In this document: positions 1 through 8,621 of the stretch, piece by piece | Position numbering within the stretch: position 1 is the stretch's first letter | How the letters are laid out: the number at the start of each line of letters is the position of its first letter | From: Pseudomonas pseudonitroreducens | GTDB lineage: Bacteria; Pseudomonadota; Gammaproteobacteria; Pseudomonadales; Pseudomonadaceae | Direction: 5' to 3' | Assembly: GCF_021603645.1 (NCBI RefSeq) | Contig: NZ_BQHJ01000008.1 | Span: 124,001-188,000, forward strand | DNA length: 64,000 bases | Position numbers and translations under genes: made by a program | Notes under the pieces: generated by a model | Database searches by the model: none | What the model saw: the letters and a program-made list of their open reading frames with translations, nothing else | Told to the model about the DNA's origin: nothing

Positions 1-1
1 G

Positions 2-163
2 GGCCGTATCACCGCGAGCATCGGCATTGCCACCCTGCCCGGCGGCAGCGACAGCAGCCCGCAGTCCCTCATCGAAGCCGCCGACCGCGCGCTGTACCGC
101 GCCAAGGCTGCCGGCCGCAATCGCCTGGAAAGCGCGCCGACGCCGCAGGAAGCCGCGCGATGA
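2..163 (+). CDS. C-terminal end of a GGDEF (diguanylate cyclase) protein, partial
   Basis: Only the last 53 codons lie in the window; the gene begins upstream. The readable frame contains ASIGIATLP followed by ADRALYRAKAAGRNR, the usual closing segment of GGDEF domains, in which the final helix carries the ALYRAK pattern. The catalytic GGDEF motif itself is outside the window, so activity cannot be judged. The stop codon overlaps the start of the sirtuin gene (ATGA at 160-163), so the two are probably translated together. A short Ala/Pro/Gln-rich tail follows the domain. Confidence 0.8.
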   Translation, partial: GRITASIGIATLPGGSDSSPQSLIEAADRALYRAKAAGRNRLESAPTPQEAAR

Positions 164-924
164 TCCTCGATGCCGCGCTGCTCGATGCGCTGCGCAAGGC
201 CCACCATGTCGTGGTGTTCACCGGTGCCGGCGTTTCCGCCGAGAGCGGCATTCCCACCTTCCGCGACCGTCTCACGGGGTTGTGGGAGCGTTTCGACGCG
301 GCCTCCCTGGCCACCGCCGAAGCCTTCCGCGCCGACCCGGCGCTGGTCTGGGGCTGGTATGAATGGCGGCGCAGCGTCGTCCGTCACGCGCAGCCCAATC
401 CCGCGCACCTGGCCATTGCCGCGCTGGCGGGCAAGGTGCCGCGGCTCACGCTGATCACCCAGAACGTCGACGACCTCCACGAGCGCGCCGGCAGCCGGGA
501 CGTCACCCACCTGCACGGCCAGCTGGAACGCCCGCGCTGCTTCAAATGCCAGCGTGAGCCGGAAGCGCCGCTGCCACCAGCGGACGAGCCGGAAGCCGGC
601 CGCCGCCTCGCCCCGCCGACCTGCGCCCATTGCGGCGGCCCGCTACGCCCGGGCGTGGTGTGGTTCGGCGAAAGCCTGCCAATGAACGCCATCAGCCACG
701 CCTTCCAGGCCGCCGAGGATTGTGACCTGCTGATTTCCGTGGGCACCTCCGGCGTGGTCTACCCGGCGGCCGAAGCCCCCCAGGTCGCCTGGCGCGCCGG
801 GGCGACCGTCCTGCACATCAATCCGGCACCGGGCCCGCTGCACGGCGAACGCGACTTCGCCCTCGCCAGCGCGGCGGGCGTTGCCTTGCCAGCTTTGCTG
901 AACGCGGCTTTCGCCGCGTATTGA
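160..924 (+). CDS. cobB: NAD-dependent protein deacylase (sirtuin, CobB-like)
   Basis: A 254-residue sirtuin that removes acyl groups from protein lysines using NAD. Seen in the sequence: the NAD-binding GAGVSAESGIPTFR (about residues 22-35), TQNVDDLH, the catalytic histidine in HLHG, two zinc-binding CxxC pairs (CFKC and CAHC) and GVVWFGE. Residues Y67 and R70 form the YxxR pair that in SIRT5 and E. coli CobB recognises succinyl/malonyl-lysine, so desuccinylase activity is plausible (inference). The start overlaps the stop of the upstream GGDEF gene. The gene is followed by a tandem repeat rather than a clear terminator. Length and motifs are normal for bacterial class III sirtuins. Confidence 0.92.
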   Translation: MILDAALLDALRKAHHVVVFTGAGVSAESGIPTFRDRLTGLWERFDAASLATAEAFRADPALVWGWYEWRRSVVRHAQPNPAHLAIAALAGKVPRLTLITQNVDDLHERAGSRDVTHLHGQLERPRCFKCQREPEAPLPPADEPEAGRRLAPPTCAHCGGPLRPGVVWFGESLPMNAISHAFQAAEDCDLLISVGTSGVVYPAAEAPQVAWRAGATVLHINPAPGPLHGERDFALASAAGVALPALLNAAFAAY

Positions 925-942
925 TGGCGAAGTAGCTCTCGA

Positions 943-1675
943 CCTACTCATTCATCATCCGAGCCGCTGGCAGCTCCTGTTCGCGAGCAAGCTCGCTCCT
1001 ACAAAGAGCAACAGCAAGCCGGGGCCGTGTTCAGTTGCACGTTCCCCGGACCGGGTCCCACGTTGCTGATCGCGCAGGAACGCTCAACGTAGGATGGCGT
1101 GGAGCGCAGCGATACCCATCACCCACAACTCGGGCAGCATGGGTATCGCTGCGCTCCACCCATCCTACTCATCCATCATTCCAGCCACTGCCAGCTCCTG
1201 TTCGCGAGCAAGCTCGCTCCTACGAAGAGCGCCAGCAAGCCAGGGCCGTGTTCAGTTGCACGTTCCCCGGACCGGGCCCTTCGCTGCTGATCGCGCAGGA
1301 ACGCTCAACCGTAGGATGGCGTGGAGCGCAGCGATACCCATCAATTCGTGCACCGACAGCATGGGTATCGCTACGCTCCACCCATCCTACTCATCCATCA
1401 TCCGAGCCGCTGGCAGCTCCTGTTCGCGAGCAAGCTCGCTCCTACCAAGAGCAACAGCAAGCCGGGGCCGTGTTCAGTCGCACGTTCCCCGGACCGGGCC
1501 CCACGTTGCTGATCGCGCAGGAACGCTCAACGTAGGATGGCGTGGAGCGCAGCGATACCCATCATCCGCAGCTCGGGCAGCATGGGTATCGCTGCGCTCC
1601 ACCCATCCTACTCATCCATTATTCCAGCCACTGCCAGCTCCTGTTCGCGAGCAAGCTCGCTCCTACGAAGAGCCC
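943..1675. repeat. 221-bp tandem repeat (3.3 units) made of two palindromic repeat families
   Basis: No gene is apparent between 925 and 1689; the space is filled by a direct tandem repeat. The start of the REP-like core GTTCGCGAGCAAGCTCGCTC recurs at 979, 1200, 1422 and 1643, giving periods of 221, 222 and 221 bp. Each unit holds that 24-bp palindromic core, a unique-looking spacer with GTTCCCCGGACCGGG, and then a long inverted repeat whose arms begin GTAGGATGGCGTGGAGCGCA and end CTCCACCCATCCTAC. In all three complete units the left arm carries an extra C relative to copies elsewhere in the window, so they arose by duplication of one ancestor. Open frames inside it are repeat artefacts. Confidence 0.9.
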
Positions 1676-1689
1676 ATCGGCACCGACCG

Positions 1690-2793
1690 CTAAACCGCCG
1701 GCATCTGCAACGTCACGCAATGGATGCCGCCACCCCCGGCGGCGATCGGGTCGATGTTCAGCTGCACGATCTCGCGGTCCGGGTAGAGTTCGCTGAGCAA
1801 GGCGTGGCAATGCTCATCGGCTGCCGCATCGCCGAACTTCGGCGCTATTACCCCGCCATTCACCGGCAGGTAGTTGATGTAGCCGGCGGCGAAGTCGGGA
1901 TTGTCGCGGTTGTACGCGCTCGGCTTGGGCTTCATCGGCGGTGGCAGGGTGTGCAGCTTCAGCGGGCGGCCATCGGCATCCGTGGCGGTCTTGAGGATCT
2001 CCAGATGACGGCGGGTCACGGCGTGGTCATAGGATTGCGGGTCGTTGCCCAGGTTGACCACCACCACGCCCGGCTCGACGAAGCGCGCATAGAAGTCCAC
2101 GTGCGCATCGGTGATGTCCTTGCCACGAATGCCCGGCAGCCAGATCACCTTGCGCAGCCCCAGCACGCGCTTGAGTTCGGCCTCGATGCGCGGCCGCGAC
2201 CAGCCCGGGTTGCGGTTGCCGTTGACCCAGCAGCTCTCGGTGAAGATCGCCGTGCCGTGGCCGTCCACCTCGATGCCGCCGCCCTCCCCGCACAGTTCGC
2301 TGACGATGGCCTTGGCCTCCAGGTCCTCGGCCAGCGCCGCCGATACTTCGCGGTCGCGCTCGGCGTGCTGCTTGCCACCCCAACCGTTGAAGTTGAAGTC
2401 GGCCAGCGCCAGGCCACCCGGCGCGTCGTTGACCAAGAAGCAGCCGCCATAGTCGCGCACCCAGATATCGTCCACCGGCACCGGCAGGAAGTCGACATTC
2501 TGGCCGCTGCAGGCGCGCTTGGCCTCGGCCTGCTGTTCCGGCCGGCAGAGCACCGTCACCGGCTGGAATTCGGCGATGGCACGGGCCAGCCGCGCCACCG
2601 TGGCATTCACGTCCGCGGCGATGTCTTCCCAGATATCGGCGCTCGCGGCATAGGCGACGAACACCCGCTCCTGCTTGCGGTGTTCGTCGGGCATGTACCA
2701 TTTGCCCGAGGCCAGGGCGACGCGCCCCAGCCCCAGGCCGAGCCCAGCGGCCAGCGTGATGCCGCTGCCGAGCAGGTTCCTGCGTGTCATCAT
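1690..2793 (-). CDS. Tat-exported agmatine deiminase family protein (peptidyl-arginine deiminase-like)
   Basis: A 367-residue protein of the agmatine deiminase / PAD_porph family, which hydrolyses the guanidinium group of agmatine to give N-carbamoylputrescine and ammonia. Catalytic residues are all visible: WVRDYGG, GEGGGIEVDG, DAHVD, and the nucleophilic Cys in GGGGIHCVTLQ near the C-terminus. Unlike the cytoplasmic AguA in the same operon it starts with TRRNLLG, a hydrophobic stretch and ALASG, a good twin-arginine signal, so it should work in the periplasm. The start at 2793 is preceded by GAGGAG; a longer upstream frame would overlap the neighbour. It is the last gene of the aguA-aguB-binding-protein operon, 10 bp after the binding protein. 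The substrate is inferred from family and context. Confidence 0.85.
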   Translation of the reverse strand: MMTRRNLLGSGITLAAGLGLGLGRVALASGKWYMPDEHRKQERVFVAYAASADIWEDIAADVNATVARLARAIAEFQPVTVLCRPEQQAEAKRACSGQNVDFLPVPVDDIWVRDYGGCFLVNDAPGGLALADFNFNGWGGKQHAERDREVSAALAEDLEAKAIVSELCGEGGGIEVDGHGTAIFTESCWVNGNRNPGWSRPRIEAELKRVLGLRKVIWLPGIRGKDITDAHVDFYARFVEPGVVVVNLGNDPQSYDHAVTRRHLEILKTATDADGRPLKLHTLPPPMKPKPSAYNRDNPDFAAGYINYLPVNGGVIAPKFGDAAADEHCHALLSELYPDREIVQLNIDPIAAGGGGIHCVTLQMPAV

Positions 2794-2803
2794 CCTCGTC
2801 TCC

Positions 2804-3904
2804 TCAGCCGCCGGTGCCGGTCTTGAAACTGGTCCAGGTGCGCATCCGCGAGCGCATGTCGCGCTGCGGGATGTCCTTGCCGGGGAACAGTCGCGCGTAT
2901 GCCTTCTCATCAAGATAGATGTCCGGGTTGTCGCGCATGCCGGCCTCGACCATCGGTCGCGCCTTGGCGTTGGAGGTCGGGTAGCCGGTGGCATTGCTGA
3001 TCGCGGCCATGACGTCCGGGCGCATCAGGTAGTTGATCAGCGCATAGGCGTATTCCGGGTGCGGCGCATCCGCGGGAATCGCCATGGTGTCCATCCACAC
3101 CGAGGTGCCTTCGCGCGGCACGCGGTACTCGAAGCGCTCGGGTTTCTTCGCTTCGTCAGCGGCACGTTGCGACTGGATCACGTCGCCGCTGTAGCCCAGC
3201 GACAGGCACAGGTCACCGTTGACCAGTTGCGTGACCGGCTGCGACTGGAACTTGCGGATGTACGGTCGAATGCCGTTGAGCAGCGCCAGGGCTTCAGCCA
3301 GATCCTGCGGCTTGCCGCTGCGCGGATCGCGGCCGAGGTAGTTGAGGACTACGGCCAGCACTTCGTCCGGCGAGTCGATCATCGAGATGCCGCAGTCGGC
3401 GAACCGTTTGGCCAGCTCCGGCTTGAACATCAGGTCGAGGCTGTTCACCGGTGCACCGGGCATGCGCTGCTCGATCTTCGCCTGGTTGTAGGTCAGGCCG
3501 ATGCTGCCCCAGGTGTAGGGCACCACGGCGTGCCGCGAGTACGGGTACTTGGTCTGCAACGACTGCAGGCCCGGTTCGATGTCGCCCAGGTGCTGCAGCT
3601 TGCTGTCGTCCAGTTTCTGCAGGGCGCCGGCGCGCATCAGCCGCTCGGCGACGGTGTCGCCGGGGAAGATCAGGTCGTAGCCGCTGTGCCCGGCCATCAT
3701 CTTGGCCTCCAGCGTCTCGCTGCTGTCCATCACGTCGTAGATGACGCGGATGCCGGTTTCCTTGGTGAAATTGGCCAGGGTATCGGGGGCGAAGTAGTCC
3801 GCCCAGTTGAACAGGCGCAGGACCTTTTCTTCCTCCGCCACGGCCGGTTGCAGGGCGCACGCCAGGGACAACCCCAGCGCGCCGATCAGCAGGTGCTTGT
3901 TCAT
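2804..3904 (-). CDS. Periplasmic polyamine-binding protein (PotF/SpuD-like)
   Basis: A 366-residue extracellular solute-binding protein. The N-terminus is a clear Sec signal (LLIGALGLSLACALQPAVAEEE). The mature part begins VLRLFNWADYFAPDTLANF and contains YDVMDSSETLEAKMMAG and GYDLIFPGD, the pattern of putrescine/spermidine binding proteins PotF, SpuD and SpuE. It lies 2 bp after aguB and 10 bp before the exported deiminase. P. aeruginosa also keeps a polyamine-binding-protein gene near its agu genes. No ABC permease or ATPase gene is next to it, so it must use a transporter encoded elsewhere, act as a sensor, or hand its ligand to another system. The exact ligand cannot be read from the sequence. 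Confidence 0.85.
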   Translation of the reverse strand: MNKHLLIGALGLSLACALQPAVAEEEKVLRLFNWADYFAPDTLANFTKETGIRVIYDVMDSSETLEAKMMAGHSGYDLIFPGDTVAERLMRAGALQKLDDSKLQHLGDIEPGLQSLQTKYPYSRHAVVPYTWGSIGLTYNQAKIEQRMPGAPVNSLDLMFKPELAKRFADCGISMIDSPDEVLAVVLNYLGRDPRSGKPQDLAEALALLNGIRPYIRKFQSQPVTQLVNGDLCLSLGYSGDVIQSQRAADEAKKPERFEYRVPREGTSVWMDTMAIPADAPHPEYAYALINYLMRPDVMAAISNATGYPTSNAKARPMVEAGMRDNPDIYLDEKAYARLFPGKDIPQRDMRSRMRTWTSFKTGTGG

Positions 3905-3906
3905 GG

Positions 3907-4808
<902 letters not shown>

Positions 4809-4809
<1 letters not shown>

Positions 4810-5864
4810 CACAGGCCTCCCAGCGGCCAGGCCGGCTGCTGCTGGGTGATGCAGTGCACGCCGCCACCGCCATGGGCCAGGTTGTTGATGCGCACCGGCA
4901 CCACTTCACGGCCGGGGAAGGCGCGCGCCAGTACCGTCGCGGCTTCGTCGTCGGCGGCGATGCCGTAGGCCGGCATGATCACCGCGCCATTGGCCAGGTA
5001 GAAGTTGGTGTAGGAGGCGCAGAACACTTCGGCCTCGGTATCGACAGCCGCAGTGGCTTCAAAAAGTTCGATCAACTCGAAGGAGCGACCCTGCGCGTCG
5101 GTGGCCAGCTCCAGCGCACGGCGGTTTTCGCGCGCGACTTCGGCGTAAGTGCTGGAAGCGTCGTGGGTGGCGTCCACCAGCAGCACGCCGGGGCGGGCGA
5201 AGGCGCACACACCGTCAACGTGGCCGTCGGTCATGTCGCCGGTGACGTACTGCGGGTCGCCCGGCAGCCAGATGGTCTTGGTCACGCCCAGCAGACGGGA
5301 GAAGATTTCCTCCATCTCGCGCTTGCTCACGCCGGGGTTGCGGTTGGGGTTGAGCAGTACCGATTCGGTGGTGATCAGCGTGCCTTCGCCGTCCACATGG
5401 ATCGCCCCGCCCTCGTTGGCCAGCGGCGTGCCGAAGCAGTCCAGGCCCAGGTGATTGAGGATGCGGCGGCCCAGGCCTTCGTCCAGGGTATGCTCGGACT
5501 TGCCGCCCCAGGCATTGAAGCGCCAGCTCACGCCGGCCACGCCGAACTGAGGATGGCAGACGAAGGTCGGCCCGGAATCGCGGCACCAGCTGTCATCGAT
5601 GGGCAGCGGCACCAGTTCGACGTTCGGCCCGCACAGCTCGGCGGCGCGGTTCATGGCGGACGGATGCACCACCAGTTTCACCGGCTCGAAACGGGCAATG
5701 GCGTTGGCAACACCGGCGAAGTCTTCCTGCACCTGTTCCAGGGTGACGCGCCAGCCGCCCTCCCAGAGCGGACGGTTATGCGGGAATGCCATCCAGGTTG
5801 CCGCGTGGTTGACCCATTCGGCAGGCATGCGCCAGCCGTTCTGCCTATCGTCGATGCGATGCAT
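4809..5864 (-). CDS. aguA: Agmatine deiminase AguA (cytoplasmic)
   Basis: A 351-residue cytoplasmic agmatine deiminase. The active-site segments are DDSWCRDSGP, NEGGAIHVDGEGT, GDMTDGHVD and the nucleophilic Cys in HGGGGVHCITQQ near the C-terminus; all are intact. It starts the four-gene operon and is divergent from a LysR gene across 133 bp. Together with aguB it turns agmatine into putrescine, which feeds the GABA/succinate route. The neighbouring second deiminase shares the same catalytic layout but carries an export signal, so this copy is the one expected to serve cytoplasmic agmatine. Confidence 0.95.
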
Positions 5865-5959
5865 ATTCGAACCTTTGGTAAGGAATTTTTATCGGAGGGA
5901 AAGGGTTAAGCGGCGCCTGATGACAATCCTAGGCCTGTAAAAACGCGGCAACAAACGAT

Positions 5960-5976
5960 AGATTTTGCGTAAATCT
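5960..5976. promoter_or_regulatory. Dyad in the aguA / LysR divergent promoter region
   Basis: The perfect inverted repeat AGATTT-N5-AAATCT contains ATTT-N7-AAAT, a shape typical of LysR-type binding sites. It lies 22 bp upstream of the LysR start and about 95 bp upstream of aguA. It is probably the site where the LysR protein controls both directions; this is inferred from position and symmetry. Confidence 0.5.
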
Positions 5977-5997
5977 GATTAGACGAACTTATCGATC

Positions 5998-6900
5998 ATG
6001 CTCAAACACTGGCCTCCCCTGAACGCCCTGCGCGGCTTCGAAGCCGCCGCGCGCCTGGGCAGCTTCCACAAGGCCGCCGAGGAGTTGCACCTCACCCAGT
6101 CGGCCATCAGCCAGCAGATTCGCAGCCTGGAAAGCTTTGTCGAGCAGCCGCTGTTCTACCGCTCGGGGCGCAAGGTGGCGCTGACCGACGCCGGCGCCGA
6201 CCTGCTCAGCACCACGCAATCCATGCTGCAGCAACTGGCCGTGGGTATTCGCCGCCTGGACCAGTACCGCAAGCCCAACCAGTTGGTGGTCAACACCACC
6301 CCGGCCTTCGCCCGCCACTGGCTGGTGCCGCGCCTGGGCGACTTCCACGCGCGCCATCCGCAGATCGACCTGTGGCTGCTGACCACCGACGAAACCCCGG
6401 ACATGTCCACCCAGACCATCGACATCGCCGTACGTGACGACCTCGCCGCACAGGCCGAATGCCGCTTCCGCGTGCTGCTGGAGGACCGCCTCTACCCGGC
6501 CTGCCACCCTTCCGTGCTGGCACAGGCGGAGCCGTCGCGCACTACCCTGCACGGTGAACGGGAGATGGACTGGGCGCACTGGCAGGTGCAGGGCGGCGCC
6601 GACGTCGGCCAGCGCAGCGAGGGGCTGAACTTCTCCGATCCCGGATTGCTGCTGGATGCGGCGAGCCAGGGCCTGGGCATCGCGCTGGTAAGCCAGTTGC
6701 TGGCCGGTGACGCGCGGGCGAATGGCTTGCTGGCGCCACTCAGCGAACAGACCGTGCGCGGGCCGAACTGGTCGCTGCTGGTGCATCAGCAGAGCGAGCG
6801 CAATGCGCAGGCAGTGGGGTTCTGCGAGTGGCTGGAAGCCGCGCTGGAACTCCCCCTACAGAAAGCCTGTCTCTCAGAGGGAACTGTCCGTGCCGGCTGA
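5998..6900 (+). CDS. LysR-type regulator of the GcvA/AmpR type, likely regulator of the agu operon
   Basis: A 300-residue LysR-family regulator. The N-terminal helix-turn-helix reads LNALRGFEAAARLGSF, KAAEELHLTQSAISQQIRSLE; the PLFYR and LTDAG segments that follow are typical of the GcvA/AmpR branch. The remainder is the two-lobed effector domain. It is divergent from aguA with a dyad in between, the classic LysR arrangement, so agmatine, N-carbamoylputrescine or a polyamine is a reasonable inducer (inference). P. aeruginosa uses a TetR-type AguR at its agu locus, so a LysR here would be a different control. The last 20 residues look like an unstructured tail. Confidence 0.85.
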   Translation: MLKHWPPLNALRGFEAAARLGSFHKAAEELHLTQSAISQQIRSLESFVEQPLFYRSGRKVALTDAGADLLSTTQSMLQQLAVGIRRLDQYRKPNQLVVNTTPAFARHWLVPRLGDFHARHPQIDLWLLTTDETPDMSTQTIDIAVRDDLAAQAECRFRVLLEDRLYPACHPSVLAQAEPSRTTLHGEREMDWAHWQVQGGADVGQRSEGLNFSDPGLLLDAASQGLGIALVSQLLAGDARANGLLAPLSEQTVRGPNWSLLVHQQSERNAQAVGFCEWLEAALELPLQKACLSEGTVRAG

Positions 6901-6979
6901 CGCCATGCTTTCATCCCGCATCGCACAGTCCCCTTCCAGGTGAGGGTTAGGGCAAGCCCCGCGCAGGACTTTCACCTCC

Positions 6980-7050
6980 GTAGGGCGCATAACGCCTATG
7001 GCGTTATCCGCCTTGTCGGCGGATAACCCGTTCCGGGTTATTCGCCCTAC
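6980..7050. repeat. Palindromic intergenic repeat, GTAGGGCGCATAAC family
   Basis: A 71-bp element bounded by GTAGGGCGCATAAC on the left and its near complement GTTATTCGCCCTAC on the right, with an internal pair of GTTATCCGCC/GGCGGATAAC arms. A second copy lies at 47323-47397 and a shortened relative at 40271-40297. It sits between the convergent LysR and MerR genes and could fold into a cruciform or transcript hairpin. Confidence 0.8.
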
Positions 7051-7064
7051 GAAGACACCACCGA

Positions 7065-7496
7065 TCAGGTCTTGCCCTTTTTCAACCGCCCCCGTTCCTG
7101 CTTCCCCTCCAGCGCACTCTTCGCCGCCGCCTTCACCAGGCGCTGGAAGGTCGGGCACTCCGCGTGGCTGGGCGCCGGGCACGCCGCCGCATGGCGCAAT
7201 CCACGGCTCATTGCGCGCAGCCGCTTGATCGTGGCATCCAGCTCGTCCGCCTTGGCCACCAGCATCTGCCGATCGATGTTCGTGCTGCCGTCGCCGGCAA
7301 ACATCGAGCGGATATCTTCCAGGCTGAAACCCGCCGACTGCCCCAGGCTGATCAATGCCAGCTGGTCGAGAATCTGCGGCGCGAACTGGCGGCGCGAGCC
7401 AGGTTTTGCGAGCGAGACGATCAACCCCTTCTCTTCATAGAAACGCAGGGTGGATGCCGGCACGCCGGAGCGTCTGGCTACGTCAGCGATATCCAT
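7065..7496 (-). CDS. MerR-family transcriptional regulator
   Basis: A 143-residue MerR protein. The winged helix reads MDIADVARRSGVPASTLRFYEEKGLI, followed by the dimerisation coiled coil (VAKADELDATIKRLRAMSRGL). Two cysteines in CPAPSHAEC after the coiled coil could bind a metal or be redox active, but the four-cysteine SoxR cluster is missing. A ribosome site AAGAGG is 6 bases before the ATG at 7496. It is divergent from a reductase gene whose promoter has the 19-bp spacer typical of MerR targets, so that gene is the likely target. An almost identical promoter occurs at 53656-53686. The inducer is unknown. Confidence 0.88.
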   Translation of the reverse strand: MDIADVARRSGVPASTLRFYEEKGLIVSLAKPGSRRQFAPQILDQLALISLGQSAGFSLEDIRSMFAGDGSTNIDRQMLVAKADELDATIKRLRAMSRGLRHAAACPAPSHAECPTFQRLVKAAAKSALEGKQERGRLKKGKT

Positions 7497-7506
7497 GGAA
7501 CACCTC

Positions 7507-7537
7507 TTGACCTCAAGTTCGCTTGAACTTGTAGATT
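7507..7537 (+). promoter_or_regulatory. MerR-type promoter with 19-bp spacer and operator dyad
   Basis: Reading rightward, TTGACC (-35, 7507-7512) and TAGATT (-10, 7532-7537) are separated by 19 bp instead of 17, the signature of MerR-controlled promoters. The spacer holds the perfect inverted repeat CAAGTTC-GCTT-GAACTTG (7514-7531). It should drive the reductase gene at 7605 and lies just upstream of the divergent merR start. Confidence 0.75.
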
Positions 7538-7604
7538 CACGCCAAAGCCCCTTCCGGTCAACCCGGACGCGGAATTGACCTTGCGTGCGAAACAGGAGAA
7601 CCCC

Positions 7605-8195
7605 ATGAAAAGCATCGCCATCGTCTACCACAGCGCCAGCGGCCGCACCGAACACATCGCCCGGACCATCGCCAGCGGAGCTCGTCTGGTGCCAGGCAAT
7701 GAAGTGCATCTGCTCAAGGCGCAGGAGTTGATCGAGCAGCCGCAAGCGCTGCTCGGCTACCATGGCCTGGTTCTCGGCTCGCCCACTTACCTGGGCGGCG
7801 TCTCAGCGCCGCTGAAAGCCCTGATGGACGCCACCGGGCCGCTCTGGCGCCAGCAGAAGCTGCGCGGGCGCCTCGCTGCCGGATTCACCGTCTCGGCGCT
7901 GCCGGCGGGCGACAAGCAATCGACGCTGATCGCGCTGTTCACCTTCTGCATGCAGCACGGGATGCTCTGGGCCGGCAACCCGATCCTCCCCGAACAGCAT
8001 CTGGGCGTGCCTCCGGAAGAGGCGGCCAACCGCCTGGGTTCCTGGTCCGGCCTGATGGCCCAGGCCGACAAGACCGCGCCGGACTTCTGCCCCGGCGACC
8101 TGAAGACCGCGCGCTTGTTCGGCCAGCACTTTGCCGAAACCCTCAGCCGCCTTCAGCAGCCACAGTTCGAGCACGCGCAGGAGGCCCACGCATGA
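7605..8195 (+). CDS. Flavodoxin-fold NAD(P)H-dependent oxidoreductase (WrbA/FMN-reductase-like)
   Basis: A 196-residue flavodoxin-fold protein. The N-terminal beta strand and phosphate loop read IAIVYHSASGRTEHIA, as in flavodoxin and WrbA, where the loop binds FMN phosphate. LVLGSPTYLGGVSAPLKALMD matches the second FMN loop of this family. It probably reduces quinones or nitro/azo compounds with NAD(P)H, but the substrate is not readable. The ATG at 7605 follows AGGAG. It overlaps the downstream DUF2798 gene by 4 bp (ATGA) and is preceded by a MerR-type promoter, suggesting stress-induced expression. Confidence 0.8.
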   Translation: MKSIAIVYHSASGRTEHIARTIASGARLVPGNEVHLLKAQELIEQPQALLGYHGLVLGSPTYLGGVSAPLKALMDATGPLWRQQKLRGRLAAGFTVSALPAGDKQSTLIALFTFCMQHGMLWAGNPILPEQHLGVPPEEAANRLGSWSGLMAQADKTAPDFCPGDLKTARLFGQHFAETLSRLQQPQFEHAQEAHA

Positions 8196-8416
8196 TCCCG
8201 CGCCGTTACGCGCCGCTGCTGTTCGCACTGATTCTGTCCGGGGTGATGAGCCTGCTGGTCTCCGGCCTCGCCACCGGGCGCGCGGTCGGCCTGGCGCCAG
8301 GGTTCGCCCGGTTATGGCTCGGCGCCTGGCTCGGCAGCTGGAGCATCGCCTTCCCGCTGGTGCTGCTCATCGCCCCGCTGACGCGCCGCCTCGTGGAGAA
8401 GCTGGTTCGCGCGTAG
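8192..8416 (+). CDS. Small DUF2798-like membrane protein
   Basis: A 74-residue protein with two membrane segments (LLFALILSGVMSLLVSGLA and a second one around WSIAFPLVLLIAPL) and the arrangement of DUF2798 proteins, whose function is unknown. It overlaps the reductase gene by 4 bp, so it belongs to the same MerR-controlled unit. Its last codons, GTT CGC GCG, are followed by a TAG that is the beginning of the palindromic repeat at 8413; the repeat thus supplies the stop codon. Confidence 0.75.
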   Translation: MIPRRYAPLLFALILSGVMSLLVSGLATGRAVGLAPGFARLWLGAWLGSWSIAFPLVLLIAPLTRRLVEKLVRA

Positions 8417-8438
8417 GAGCGGGCGCCGCCCGCGATGG
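8413..8438. repeat. Palindromic repeat, GTAGGAGCGGGCG variant
   Basis: A short imperfect palindrome GTAGGAGCGGGCGCCGCCCG followed by CGATGG. It belongs with the GTAGGAGCG-starting elements at 8570, 13514, 40066 and 50246. Its TAG is the stop codon of the preceding DUF2798 gene. Confidence 0.75.
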
Positions 8439-8463
8439 CGCCAGCCTGCGGGGAACGTTATGC

Positions 8464-8544
8464 GTAGGATGGGTGGAGCGCAGCGATACCCATCGTTTCG
8501 AGCCACGCAACAGCATGGGTATCGCTGCGCTCCACCCATCCTAC
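8464..8544. repeat. 81-bp inverted repeat of the GTAGGATGGGTGGAGCGCAG family
   Basis: Left arm GTAGGATGGGTGGAGCGCAG with CGATACCCAT, then a short variable loop, then the exact complement ending CCACCCATCCTAC. The same pair of arms occurs at 40150-40231 and 47446-47527 and three times in the 943-1675 tandem array. It could form a long cruciform in DNA or a stable transcript hairpin that stops or protects messages. Confidence 0.85.
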
Positions 8545-8569
8545 AAAAGCCACGAAACCCACCCCCAGG

Positions 8570-8595
8570 GTAGGAGCGGACTCCGTCCGCGATCG
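8570..8595. repeat. Palindromic repeat, GTAGGAGCGGAC family
   Basis: GTAGGAGCGGACTCCGTCCG followed by CGATCG; the inner GCGGAC/GTCCGC arms are self-complementary. A diverged inverted pair of the same family is at 50246-50336. Confidence 0.7.
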
Positions 8596-8621
8596 CCATC
8601 CGCCAGCGGAGGTGTATCGCC

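Noticed and set aside
943-1675. CRISPR-like look of the repeated block
   Set aside because: The unit is 221 bp and whole units are alike; there are no short repeats with unique spacers of equal length, and no cas gene is near.
1035-1693. Several open frames of 60-200 codons inside the tandem repeat
   Set aside because: They repeat the same peptide every 221 bp (for example MGIAALHPSYSS) because they translate the palindromic repeats; similar frames appear at every copy of the repeat in both strands.
2794-2994. Longer start for the Tat-exported deiminase (434 residues)
   Set aside because: It would overlap the binding-protein gene by 190 bp and bury the Tat signal; a good ribosome site precedes 2793.
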